Shown here piece after piece: positions 6,586-12,492 of a DNA stretch of 12,492 nt; position 1 is the stretch's first letter; every line of letters starts with the position of its first letter. The stretch is from Actinomycetota bacterium. GTDB lineage: Bacteria > Actinomycetota > Actinomycetes > S36-B12 > UBA10799. Made by a program: the position numbers and the translations under genes. The stretch lies in the NCBI GenBank assembly GCA_030837445.1, contig JAUPKM010000566.1:1-12492 (forward strand), written 5' to 3'. Under the pieces are notes generated by a model. That model was not told where the DNA came from. It worked only from the letters and a program-made list of their open reading frames with translations, and ran no database searches.

Positions 6586-6591
6586 AATGTA
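6586..6591 (-). promoter_or_regulatory. Candidate -10 element of the ilvB leader promoter
   Basis: TACATT on the minus strand fits the actinobacterial TANNNT consensus. With six intervening bases it would place transcription initiation at the GTG of the leader peptide. No good -35 hexamer is present at 16-19 bases. TTGTCA exists at 6641-6636 but is 44 bases away, too far to pair with it. Confidence 0.5.
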
Positions 6592-6672
6592 GCCCCACCC
6601 GGGAATGACACGATGACCGACCCTGGCCCTGCCCCTGACAACCTGATCTCTCGAAGGGCGGTCAGCACGGCA

Positions 6673-6686
6673 GACCGGGGCCGGTC
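6673..6686 (-). terminator. Short hairpin after ilvD
   Basis: The minus strand reads GACCGGCCCCGGTC, a perfect 14-base palindrome-type hairpin starting 11 bases after the ilvD stop. No T-run follows, so it may only slow or stabilise the ilvD transcript. The strong terminator at 6487-6521 is a likelier end for read-through. Confidence 0.25.
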
Positions 6687-6696
6687 GCGGATACGC

Positions 6697-8370
6697 TCAG
6701 TCGCAGACCGCCCCGCGGGAGGCCGAGCCGACCAGGCGGGCGTACTTGTGCAGCACACCGCGGGTGTACCTCGGCGGCAACGGTGTCCAGGCTGCCCGCC
6801 GCCGGCTCAGTTCGTCCTCGTCCACGTGCAATTCGAGCGTGCGGGCGGCCAGGTCGATACTGATCAGGTCACCGTCGGCGACCAGCGCGATCGGTCCACC
6901 GTCCACAGCCTCCGGGGCCACGTGACCGACGCACAGGCCGGTGGTGCCGCCAGAGAACCGCCCGTCGGTAAGCAACATCACATCGCGGCCGAGCCCCGCC
7001 CCCTTGATGGCCCCGGTGATCATCAGCATCTCGCGCATTCCCGGCCCACCTTTGGGTCCCTCGTACCGGATCACGACCACGTCGCCGGCGGTGATGGTGC
7101 CATCTTCGAGCGCAGCCATCGCCGGCTGTTCCCGTTCGAACACCCGGGCCCGACCCTCGAATTTGGTCACATGCACCCCGGCGTTCTTGCAGACGGCGCC
7201 CTCCGGGGCGAGAGATCCAGTGAGCACCGTGATTCCCCCGCTGGCGTCCATCGGGGTTGCGATGGCCCGCAGAATGTCACCATCAGGGTCGGGGGAATCC
7301 AGCTCGGCCAGATTCTCTGCCACAGTCCGGCCGGTGACGGTCAGGCAATCACCGTTGAGCAGGCCAGCATCCAGCAGCGCCCGCATCACCACCGGGACCC
7401 CGCCCACCCGATCGACGTCGCTCATCACGTAGCGCCCGAAGGGTTTGACGTCGGCCAACAGGGGCACCTTGGACCCGACGGAGTGGAAGTCCTCCATCGT
7501 CAACTCGACGTCGGCCTCGTGCGCAATCGCAAGCAGGTGTAGGACGGCATTTGTGGAGCCGCCGAAGGCCATCACGACGGCGATCGCGTTCAGCATCGAC
7601 TCCCGGGTGATGATGTCGCGGGTCGTGATGCCGGACCGGATCAGCTCAACGACCGCCGCGCCGGAGGCCCTTGCGATACCGTCCCGGCGCCGATCGACGG
7701 CTGGCGGTGCAGCTGATCCGGGCAGCGACATCCCCATCGCCTCGGCCGCGCTCGCCATCGTGTTCGCGGTGTACATCCCGCCACACGCACCCTCCCCGGG
7801 ACAGATCGCCCGCTCGATGGTGTCAACCTCGTCCCGGCTGATCAGCCCCCGGGAGCAGGCGCCAACCGCCTCGAATGCGTCGATGATCGTGACGTCCTTG
7901 TCGCCCACGCGCCCTGGCAGGATCGACCCCGCGTACACGAAGACACTCGCGACGTCGAGCCTCGCGGCCGCCATCAACATGCCCGGCAGACTTTTGTCAC
8001 AACCGGCGAAAGTGACCATCCCGTCGAGCCGCTCGGCCTGCATCACCGCCTCCACCGAATCGGCGATGATCTCCCGGGACACCAGCGAGAAATGCATCCC
8101 CTCGTGGCCCATCGAGATGCCGTCCGAGACCGAGATGGTGCCGAATTGCATCGGGAAGCCACCGGCGGAGTGCACTCCCTCCTTGGCCGCCTTCGCCAGC
8201 CGCTCGAGGCTGAGATTGCACGGGGTGATCTCATTCCAGGAGGACGCCACCCCGATCTGCGCTTTCGGCCAGTCGGCATCGGTCATGCCGACCGCCCGAA
8301 GCATCCCGCGGGCCGCCGCCCGTTCCAGACCCTCGGTCACAACCTTGCTGCGCGGTTTCATATCAGCCAT
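6697..8370 (-). CDS. ilvD: Dihydroxy-acid dehydratase
   Basis: IlvD dehydrates 2,3-dihydroxyisovalerate and 2,3-dihydroxy-3-methylvalerate to the keto acids that precede valine and isoleucine; its iron-sulfur cluster acts as a Lewis acid. The 557 residues are full length. Three cysteines typical of cluster binding are at Cys51 (ITPCN), Cys124 (AGCDKS) and Cys196 (GACGGMYTANT), with Lys126 at the family's metal-binding lysine position. GRFSGGTTGLCVGHVAPEA near the C-terminus is another family signature. The cluster type (2Fe-2S or 4Fe-4S) cannot be settled by eye. ATG at 8370 is the natural start; upstream AGGG could act as a weak Shine-Dalgarno, but the same bases form TAGGGT at leaderless spacing. 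It sits between the dehydrogenase gene and the ilvB leader, all on one strand. Confidence 0.97.
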   Translation of the reverse strand: MADMKPRSKVVTEGLERAAARGMLRAVGMTDADWPKAQIGVASSWNEITPCNLSLERLAKAAKEGVHSAGGFPMQFGTISVSDGISMGHEGMHFSLVSREIIADSVEAVMQAERLDGMVTFAGCDKSLPGMLMAAARLDVASVFVYAGSILPGRVGDKDVTIIDAFEAVGACSRGLISRDEVDTIERAICPGEGACGGMYTANTMASAAEAMGMSLPGSAAPPAVDRRRDGIARASGAAVVELIRSGITTRDIITRESMLNAIAVVMAFGGSTNAVLHLLAIAHEADVELTMEDFHSVGSKVPLLADVKPFGRYVMSDVDRVGGVPVVMRALLDAGLLNGDCLTVTGRTVAENLAELDSPDPDGDILRAIATPMDASGGITVLTGSLAPEGAVCKNAGVHVTKFEGRARVFEREQPAMAALEDGTITAGDVVVIRYEGPKGGPGMREMLMITGAIKGAGLGRDVMLLTDGRFSGGTTGLCVGHVAPEAVDGGPIALVADGDLISIDLAARTLELHVDEDELSRRRAAWTPLPPRYTRGVLHKYARLVGSASRGAVCD

Positions 8371-8372
8371 GG

Positions 8373-8388
8373 CGACACCCTAGTGTCG
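8373..8388 (-). promoter_or_regulatory. Candidate ilvD promoter inside a 16-bp palindrome
   Basis: CGACAC (8373-8378) and GTGTCG (8383-8388) form a perfect inverted repeat with a four-base centre. On the minus strand this palindrome contains TAGGGT (8382-8377), which lies exactly six bases before the ilvD ATG and fits a TANNNT -10 element for a leaderless transcript. A protein bound to the palindrome would block RNA polymerase. The element fills most of the 24-base gap after the dehydrogenase stop. AGGG as a ribosome-binding site is the simpler alternative reading of part of it. Confidence 0.45.
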
Positions 8389-8394
8389 ACCCGC

Positions 8395-9339
8395 TCAGGT
8401 GTTGGTCCGCGGCGCCGCCGTGACGGCCCCCACCAGCGTCGCTCCGTCCACCCAGCGGCGAAGTTGGGCCGCCACCAGGGCCTCGGCGCGAGCCGGGAAC
8501 GCCGCCGAATTCCCACCGATATGTGGTGTGATGAGGACCCCGGGCGCCCGCCACAACGGGTGCTCCGGCGGCAGTGGTTCGGGGTCGGTGACGTCCAGCG
8601 CGGCCCGGAGTCGACCCCCGACCACCTCGGCCGTCAGGGCTTCGGTGGCCACCACCGGTCCACGCGAGACATTGACCAGCAGGCACCCGTCGGGTAGCAG
8701 CGCCAACCTCCTGGCATCGAGCAGACCTCGGGTGACTGCAGTCAGCGGCAGCGCCAGCACCACGATGTCCGCTCGTGCCAGTGCACCGTCCAACTCAGCG
8801 GTGCCAAGAACTCCATCCCGAGCGGTTCTGGCCACCGGCACGACGTCAACCTCGAACCCGGCCAACCGCCGACCGATGGCACGTCCGACACCACCCCAGC
8901 CGACGACAACCACCCTGGAATCGGCCAGCGATCTGCGGCGTTCGTGCCGCCACCGACCGGCGAGGGTGTCGCGGGCGGCGAGGTCAATGCCCCGTTGACA
9001 GGCGATCATCAGACCGACCGCCAGCTCGGCGGTGCTCGCGTCGTGAACCCCTTCAGCTGAGAACAGCGCCACGCCCGGCGGCAACCGTTCCGGGACTCCG
9101 TCCACCCCCGCCGTCAAGGTCTGTACCACCCGCAACGAGGGCATTCGTGCCGTCAGTTCGACATCCCTGGGCGGACCCATGTACGGCAGCACGAAAAACT
9201 CCACCTGATCCAGCATGGACTGATCCGGCAACTCCGACTCGGCGGCGCTGTCGAATCCGTCCCACCTCGCGACGCGCAGGCCCGGCAGGCCCGGATCCGC
9301 CAACCAGGAGGGCATCAGCACGGTGCGTTGTCGACCCAC
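8395..9339 (-). CDS. D-isomer-specific 2-hydroxyacid dehydrogenase
   Basis: A 314-residue NAD(P)-dependent reductase or dehydrogenase of 2-keto/2-hydroxy acids, related to glyoxylate/hydroxypyruvate reductases; the substrate is unknown. Visible are the cofactor motif GWGGVG (147-152) and the catalytic set Arg226 (NVSRGP), Glu254 (DPEPLP) and His273 (TPHIGGN), all intact. At the end of the second Rossmann strand stands ARTAR (170-174) instead of an acidic residue, which in this family favours NADPH. The start is chosen at GTG 9339 because TACCTT lies six bases upstream, fitting a leaderless start. TTG 9357, GTG 9321 and ATG 9315 are alternatives, and none has a good Shine-Dalgarno sequence. 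It lies 24 bases upstream of ilvD on the same strand, so co-transcription is possible. A role in keto-acid metabolism linked to ilvD is only a guess. Confidence 0.88.
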   Translation of the reverse strand: MGRQRTVLMPSWLADPGLPGLRVARWDGFDSAAESELPDQSMLDQVEFFVLPYMGPPRDVELTARMPSLRVVQTLTAGVDGVPERLPPGVALFSAEGVHDASTAELAVGLMIACQRGIDLAARDTLAGRWRHERRRSLADSRVVVVGWGGVGRAIGRRLAGFEVDVVPVARTARDGVLGTAELDGALARADIVVLALPLTAVTRGLLDARRLALLPDGCLLVNVSRGPVVATEALTAEVVGGRLRAALDVTDPEPLPPEHPLWRAPGVLITPHIGGNSAAFPARAEALVAAQLRRWVDGATLVGAVTAAPRTNT

Positions 9340-9345
9340 CCGGGA

Positions 9346-9351
9346 AAGGTA
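9346..9351 (-). promoter_or_regulatory. Candidate -10 element for the dehydrogenase gene
   Basis: TACCTT on the minus strand fits TANNNT and stands six bases before GTG 9339, suggesting a leaderless transcript. No recognisable -35 accompanies it. If the true start is TTG 9357, this hexamer would be inside the gene and meaningless. Confidence 0.38.
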
Positions 9352-9368
9352 GCGCAAAGCCGGATGTC

Positions 9369-9374
9369 CACAAT
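9369..9374 (+). promoter_or_regulatory. Candidate -10 element for the hydrolase gene
   Basis: CACAAT matches TATAAT at four positions, including A2 and T6, and stands six bases before the GTG at 9381, the same spacing as the minus-strand elements here. No Shine-Dalgarno sequence is obvious except a poor GGAA. The assignment is weak, but a divergent promoter must lie in or near this 41-base gap. Confidence 0.3.
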
Positions 9375-9380
9375 GGAACG

Positions 9381-10301
9381 GTGGACCCTCTGCTGAACTA
9401 TCGGCGCTTCCGGTTCACCAGCTACGACGGCACCGGCATCGTCGGCTGGACCAATGACGCGGACGGGCCGCCCCTGCTGGTGTGCAATGGTCTGGGGACA
9501 CCGCCGGAGGCATGGCCGCGATTGCTGAGCGAGCATCCGGACTACCATGTCGCAGGCTGGAACCACCGCGGCGGCCTGGGCTCGGACCGACCGGAGGATC
9601 CGACTCGAATCAGCGTGCACGACCACGTCGATGACGCCTTGGCGTTGATGGACGCGATGGGCTGGGATCGGGCAGTTCTGGTCGGCTGGTCGATCGGGGT
9701 CAACGTAGCCTTCGAGATGGCTGCGCAGGAACCGGACCGGGTCGCCGGAATCGTCGCCCTGGCCGGTGTCCCCGGCGGCACGTTCGAGGCGAGCTTCGCT
9801 TCACTGATGGTGCCCAAGCCGCTCCGGCGGCACCTCGCCCGCGGAGTGGTCCACAGCGGTCGGTTGCTTGGCGCGCCGTTGACCGCACTGGCCAAGGCTG
9901 TGCCCAAGGGTCGCTCGTTCGCAGATGTCCTTCGGTGGAGCGGCTTCATGATGCCGCACACGAATCCCGACGACACGCTGCCCTGGATCAAGGCCTTTCT
10001 TGAACACGACTTCGAGTGGTACTTCACCCTGGGGGTGGCGGCCGGCGACCATGAACCCCTCGATCCATCATTTGTTCAGGTCCCCGTCACTATCGCCGCT
10101 GGCGGGTTCGACGTGATGACCTCGATGCGCGATATCGTGGCCTTCGCCGAGCAGATCCCGCACGCTGTGGTGCACGTCCTGCATGGCACCCACATGCTGC
10201 CGCTGGAGTATCCGGATCGAATCATGGACATGATCCACGATGTGTTCGACCAATCGGATCTGCCCGGCGTCGAGACCAGGGAGGCAGGTAGTGGGAGGTA
10301 A
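9381..10301 (+). CDS. Alpha/beta-fold hydrolase
   Basis: A 306-residue predicted cytoplasmic serine hydrolase of unknown substrate. The nucleophile elbow is GWSIG with Ser104, the acid is probably Asp244 (GGFDVM) and the base His271 (HGTHMLP), so the triad is complete and correctly ordered. NGLGTPPEAW (36-45) forms the oxyanion-hole region, with Asn where many relatives have His. The lid or cap region lies at about 133-215. No signal peptide is visible. The frame is open far upstream, but that stretch is antisense to the dehydrogenase gene; GTG 9381 is the first start in the divergent gap, and the ATG at 9373 is in another frame that stops at once. The next gene starts 11 bases before this stop, so the two are co-transcribed. 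Possible activities include esterase, haloalkane or epoxide hydrolase. Confidence 0.88.
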   Translation: MDPLLNYRRFRFTSYDGTGIVGWTNDADGPPLLVCNGLGTPPEAWPRLLSEHPDYHVAGWNHRGGLGSDRPEDPTRISVHDHVDDALALMDAMGWDRAVLVGWSIGVNVAFEMAAQEPDRVAGIVALAGVPGGTFEASFASLMVPKPLRRHLARGVVHSGRLLGAPLTALAKAVPKGRSFADVLRWSGFMMPHTNPDDTLPWIKAFLEHDFEWYFTLGVAAGDHEPLDPSFVQVPVTIAAGGFDVMTSMRDIVAFAEQIPHAVVHVLHGTHMLPLEYPDRIMDMIHDVFDQSDLPGVETREAGSGR

Positions 10302-11205
10302 CCACGGTCCCCCCTCGACCGCCGGGCTCGCCTATCGGCGTCGGTTGTTGATGGTGATGGCGCTGGGCACGAGCATCCTGATCGTCCTGCTCATCGGGTC
10401 GTGGCTGTCGGGTTCCCTCGCGCTGCTGGCAGATGCCGGCCACGTGTTCGCGGACGTGCTCGGCGTCGGTCTGGCGGCCGCCGCGGTGACAGTCGCCAAC
10501 CGCCCCACCCGATCGCACCGCACGTTCGGGCTATTCCGGCTGGAGATCTTCGCCACCGTCATCAATGGCTTCGTGCTGTTGGCGCTATCCGGTTGGATCC
10601 TCTACTCGGCGGCGCAGCGCTGGTCTGAGCCGGCCGATATCCAACCGGGTCTGATGATGCTGTTCGCCTCCTACGGAGTCGTTGCCAACCTGGCCGGGCT
10701 CTGGCTGCTGCGCGGCGGGCAGGGCAAGTCGCTAGCGGTCAAGGGCGCCTTCCTGGAGGTCCTCTCGGACATGCTGGGCTCGTTCGCGGTGATCATCGCC
10801 GGGCTGGTGGTGCTCCTCACCGGATGGTCCCGGGCCGACTCCGTCGCGTCTGCGCTGATCGCCCTGATGATCATCCCGCGCACTCTGTTGCTGCTGCGCG
10901 ATGCTTTCGGGGTGCTGATGGAGAATGCCCCGCCCGGAATGGACGTCGACGCGCTGCGCGCGGATCTAGAGGCAATCCCGGGCGTCGTGCGGGTACACGA
11001 CCTACATGTCTGGACTATCACCAGTGGCACCCCCAGCCTGTCAGCGCATGTCCTGACCGATTTGCCACGGACGGCCGACGCTGCCCAGATGAACCAGGTG
11101 CTGGTCGCGCTCTGCGCCTGCGCAAGAGCGTCCCACAATGTGGTGCACACGACCTTCCAGCTCGAGACGGCCGAGTTTGACGAGGTCGGCCAGCCCCATC
11201 CGTAG
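10291..11205 (+). CDS. Cation diffusion facilitator family metal efflux transporter
   Basis: A 304-residue inner-membrane antiporter that probably exports Zn2+ or a similar divalent ion in exchange for protons. The GTG at 10291 has AGGGAGG (10278-10284) six bases upstream and overlaps the hydrolase by 11 bases. Six transmembrane helices are expected within about 18-205, followed by a cytoplasmic domain (about 206-290) with HDLHVWTI (236-243) and His253. In helix 2 the metal site is LADAGHVFAD, with Asp48, His51 and Asp55. In helix 5 the pattern is E156-VLS-D160, where ZitB/CzcD-type zinc exporters usually have HxxxD; this may shift metal preference or be normal in the subgroup. The short, low-histidine loop between helices 4 and 5 (RGGQGKS) lacks the His-rich segment of many zinc transporters. 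Confidence 0.92.
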   Translation: MGGNHGPPSTAGLAYRRRLLMVMALGTSILIVLLIGSWLSGSLALLADAGHVFADVLGVGLAAAAVTVANRPTRSHRTFGLFRLEIFATVINGFVLLALSGWILYSAAQRWSEPADIQPGLMMLFASYGVVANLAGLWLLRGGQGKSLAVKGAFLEVLSDMLGSFAVIIAGLVVLLTGWSRADSVASALIALMIIPRTLLLLRDAFGVLMENAPPGMDVDALRADLEAIPGVVRVHDLHVWTITSGTPSLSAHVLTDLPRTADAAQMNQVLVALCACARASHNVVHTTFQLETAEFDEVGQPHP

Positions 11206-11212
11206 CCACGGC

Positions 11213-11246
11213 CAGACCAGCGGAGGTGGTCGCGGCTGCTGGTCTG
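11213..11246 (+). terminator. Hairpin after the cation transporter gene
   Basis: CAGACCAGC (11213-11221) pairs perfectly with GCTGGTCTG (11238-11246), a nine-base stem with a 16-base loop, beginning eight bases after the stop. Only TT follows, so termination by this hairpin alone is doubtful. Position and stem length make it the best candidate end of the hydrolase-transporter transcript. Confidence 0.4.
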
Positions 11247-11284
11247 TTCGCACTCGACGTCGGTGCCGCCACGCCCCCGGACGG

Positions 11285-11290
11285 TAGGAT
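11285..11290 (+). promoter_or_regulatory. Candidate -10 element for the membrane-protein gene
   Basis: TAGGAT fits TANNNT and is 51 bases before the start codon at 11342, leaving room for a short untranslated leader that carries the strong Shine-Dalgarno GGAGGTGA (11331-11338). The -35 region is not recognisable. It would give the two downstream genes their own promoter after the hairpin at 11213-11246. Confidence 0.35.
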
Positions 11291-11341
11291 TGCGTTGGCT
11301 GCGCGGCGACCCGCCGCGGGCGCGCTCGCTGGAGGTGACCC

Positions 11342-12256
11342 GTGCTGAACTGGTACCTGGAAACGATCGTGAACCCCGGGCGACAACCGCTCTTCCTCGC
11401 CCTCGTCGCGTTCGTCGCGACCTTCATCCTGACCCGCGCCATCACCCGGCTTATCCGTTCCGGCAAGGGTCCGTTCGGCAATGTCTCCGCCGGCGACCTG
11501 CACGTGCATCACATGGTGCCCGGAGTGATCTGCGTTTTGGTCGGCGGGATGATGGCGCTATCGGTCCCTCGGCACGGACTTTGGATCCACCTGGCCGGCG
11601 TCCTGTTCGGAATCGGTGCGGCCTTGGTGCTGGATGAATTTGCGATGATCCTGCATCTGGAGGATGTCTACTGGCAGAACGAGGGACGGCTGTCGGCCGA
11701 CGCGGTACTGATCGCGATGGCGGTGATGGGATGCACTATCTGGGTCGTGGCGCCTGACAATCCCCCTGGACCACCGGAGACCGACCCCTGGGTACGGGTC
11801 GTCGGACCGTTGATGTTCGCGATCCTCTGGATCATCCCCACCGCCGTCACGGTGTTGAAGGGCAAACTGCTCACCGCGGCGATGGCCCTCTGGATGCCGT
11901 ACTTCGCGTGGGTGGGCGCCTGGCGGCTGGCGAAGCCCAACTCCCCCTTCGCGCTGTTCCGGTACGGCGGGAAACCGGAGAAGTTGGCCAAGGCGCAGGC
12001 ACGTTATGACCGGATCCAGCGTCGGGTGAAGCCGATGCGCGATTTCTGGATGTACAAGGTCTTCGGATTCTCACGCACGGAGGACGAAGTGAGCCCAGCT
12101 GCCGCGGTCGAAGGTGGCCCGCAGGCGGTCGAAGGTGGCGATCAGCCAGCGGTCGACGGTGGGGAAGCTCCGGCCGGCGCGGAAGTCCAGGCCGCAGCGA
12201 CCGACTCCTCGGCCGTGCCGACCGGTCCCGAACGGGATGTCCACACCGGCGCATGA
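11342..12256 (+). CDS. Uncharacterised multi-pass membrane protein
   Basis: A 304-residue protein whose family I recognise only as a conserved-looking integral membrane type of actinobacteria; no function is assigned. Start GTG 11342 follows GGAGGTGA at three bases (six from GGAGG). About six hydrophobic segments are visible: 15-37, 58-76, 81-104, 120-137, 151-171 and 176-195. Polar residues cluster near the membrane: GDLHVHHMVPG (51-61) between segments 1 and 2, and LDEFAMILHLEDVYWQNEGR (97-116) after segment 3. These His, Asp and Glu residues could form a metal site (inference). A basic region (194-240) precedes an acidic, Ala/Gly/Pro-rich tail from about 245 with three AVEGG/AVDGG units, probably disordered and cytoplasmic. 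Its stop overlaps the next ATG. Confidence 0.82.
   Translation: MLNWYLETIVNPGRQPLFLALVAFVATFILTRAITRLIRSGKGPFGNVSAGDLHVHHMVPGVICVLVGGMMALSVPRHGLWIHLAGVLFGIGAALVLDEFAMILHLEDVYWQNEGRLSADAVLIAMAVMGCTIWVVAPDNPPGPPETDPWVRVVGPLMFAILWIIPTAVTVLKGKLLTAAMALWMPYFAWVGAWRLAKPNSPFALFRYGGKPEKLAKAQARYDRIQRRVKPMRDFWMYKVFGFSRTEDEVSPAAAVEGGPQAVEGGDQPAVDGGEAPAGAEVQAAATDSSAVPTGPERDVHTGA
12104..12162 (+). repeat. Three-copy repeat encoding AVEGG/AVDGG in the membrane-protein tail
   Basis: GCGGTCGAAGGTGG occurs at 12104-12117 and 12125-12138, and with one change at 12149-12162. Starts are 21 and 24 bases apart, so the frame is kept. The units lie in the disordered C-terminal tail and look like in-frame slippage or duplication. 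Confidence 0.75.
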
Positions 12257-12492
12257 CCGAGGCGAATCTTCCATCCTCGGCCACGGTCGAGACCCATTCC
12301 GATGGACCCGATCGGCGCGCCCTGAAGCTGATGTCGGCCGGCTTCGGCTTCGGCTCGGTCGGTTTCATCCTCGGCGCCCTGATGAGCATGCTGACCGCGC
12401 CGCTGCTCGCCTCGGTGGTGGCGGCCGCAGCGATGGTCTTCGTCGTCGGCGCAATCTTCTTCACCTGTGCGGCGGCTGTCCAATGGCGCACC
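12253..12492 (+). CDS. Small membrane protein, 3' end cut by the window
   Basis: The frame opens at ATG 12253, overlapping the preceding TGA by the four bases ATGA, and stays open for all 80 codons to the window end. No Shine-Dalgarno sequence is present, so translation probably depends on coupling to the upstream gene. Residues 1-24 are polar. Then come two hydrophobic segments, about 28-46 (glycine-rich, FGFGSVGFILGALMSM) and 51-75 (APLLASVVAAAAMVFVVGAIFF). Cys and a short WRT end are the last visible residues. I do not recognise the family. The coupling suggests it works with, or is balanced against, the preceding membrane protein. Confidence 0.7.
   Translation, partial: MTEANLPSSATVETHSDGPDRRALKLMSAGFGFGSVGFILGALMSMLTAPLLASVVAAAAMVFVVGAIFFTCAAAVQWRT

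Noticed and set aside
6424..6696. T-box riboswitch before ilvB
   Set aside because: No T-box consensus or specifier-loop arrangement is visible; the short Leu/Val ORF with hairpin and terminator explains the region better.
6576..6758. 60-codon minus-strand frame ending in SVIVSFPGGATLSV, considered as the leader peptide
   Set aside because: It starts inside ilvD in another frame and ends before the leader hairpin. The 12-residue ORF at 6541-6579 fits promoter, hairpin and stop placement better.
5632..7542. 636-residue plus-strand open frame opposite ilvB and ilvD
   Set aside because: It is antisense to two certain genes; long open antisense frames are expected in GC-rich coding DNA. The composition is rich in Arg, His and Gly and resembles no known protein.
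8775..9380. Long upstream extension of the alpha/beta hydrolase frame
   Set aside because: This stretch is antisense to the dehydrogenase gene and has Arg/Pro-rich shadow composition; hydrolase similarity begins only after 9381.
10240..10290. Extension of the cation transporter to an ATG at 10240
   Set aside because: It would overlap the hydrolase by about 60 bases, while GTG 10291 has an excellent Shine-Dalgarno sequence and gives a normal N-terminus.
11871..12491. 206-residue minus-strand open frame at the right end
   Set aside because: It is antisense to the membrane-protein gene and to the coupled small ORF, is rich in Arg, Pro and Ser, and has no motif.

Overview
The window comes from a high-GC, high-coding-density genome with many GTG starts. 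Gene content (class I IlvC, a type 1 SerA with an ACT domain, an ilvB-ilvN-ilvC-serA run, and two membrane or anti-sigma-like proteins of actinobacterial flavour) points to an actinobacterium. I cannot place it below phylum. No rRNA, tRNA, insertion sequence, prophage or CRISPR array is visible.

Layout. Bases 1-632 (+) hold the C-terminal part of leuA, which converges on a long minus-strand block. In transcription order that block is: a 2-hydroxyacid dehydrogenase (9339-8395), ilvD (8370-6697), an attenuator-type leader (6591-6487), ilvB (6423-4663), ilvN (4666-4154), ilvC (4101-3073), a 316-base gap with tandem and inverted repeats, serA (2756-1167), and a small zinc-finger anti-sigma-like membrane protein (1163-714). 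To the right, divergent from the dehydrogenase across 41 bases, plus-strand genes run to the end of the window: an alpha/beta hydrolase, a cation diffusion facilitator, an uncharacterised multi-pass membrane protein, and a small membrane protein cut by the window edge.

How the genes work together. IlvB and IlvN form acetohydroxyacid synthase. IlvC and IlvD complete the shared valine/isoleucine steps, giving 2-ketoisovalerate, from which LeuA starts the leucine branch. SerA begins serine synthesis from 3-phosphoglycerate. leuB, leuC, leuD and a branched-chain aminotransferase are not in the window.

Regulation is the most interesting part. Before ilvB there is a textbook-looking intrinsic terminator, preceded by a hairpin and a 12-residue Leu/Val-containing leader ORF (MTLFLVPNPRVG). 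That ORF appears to start at the transcription start point (TANNNT-N6-GTG), which would make it a leaderless leader peptide. The same TANNNT-N6-start spacing precedes ilvD, where it sits inside a 16-bp palindrome, and one of the possible starts of the dehydrogenase. The ilvC-serA gap holds three 35-bp tandem units and a long inverted repeat with a third half-site. These regulatory readings were made by eye and are inferences. The enzyme identifications are firm.
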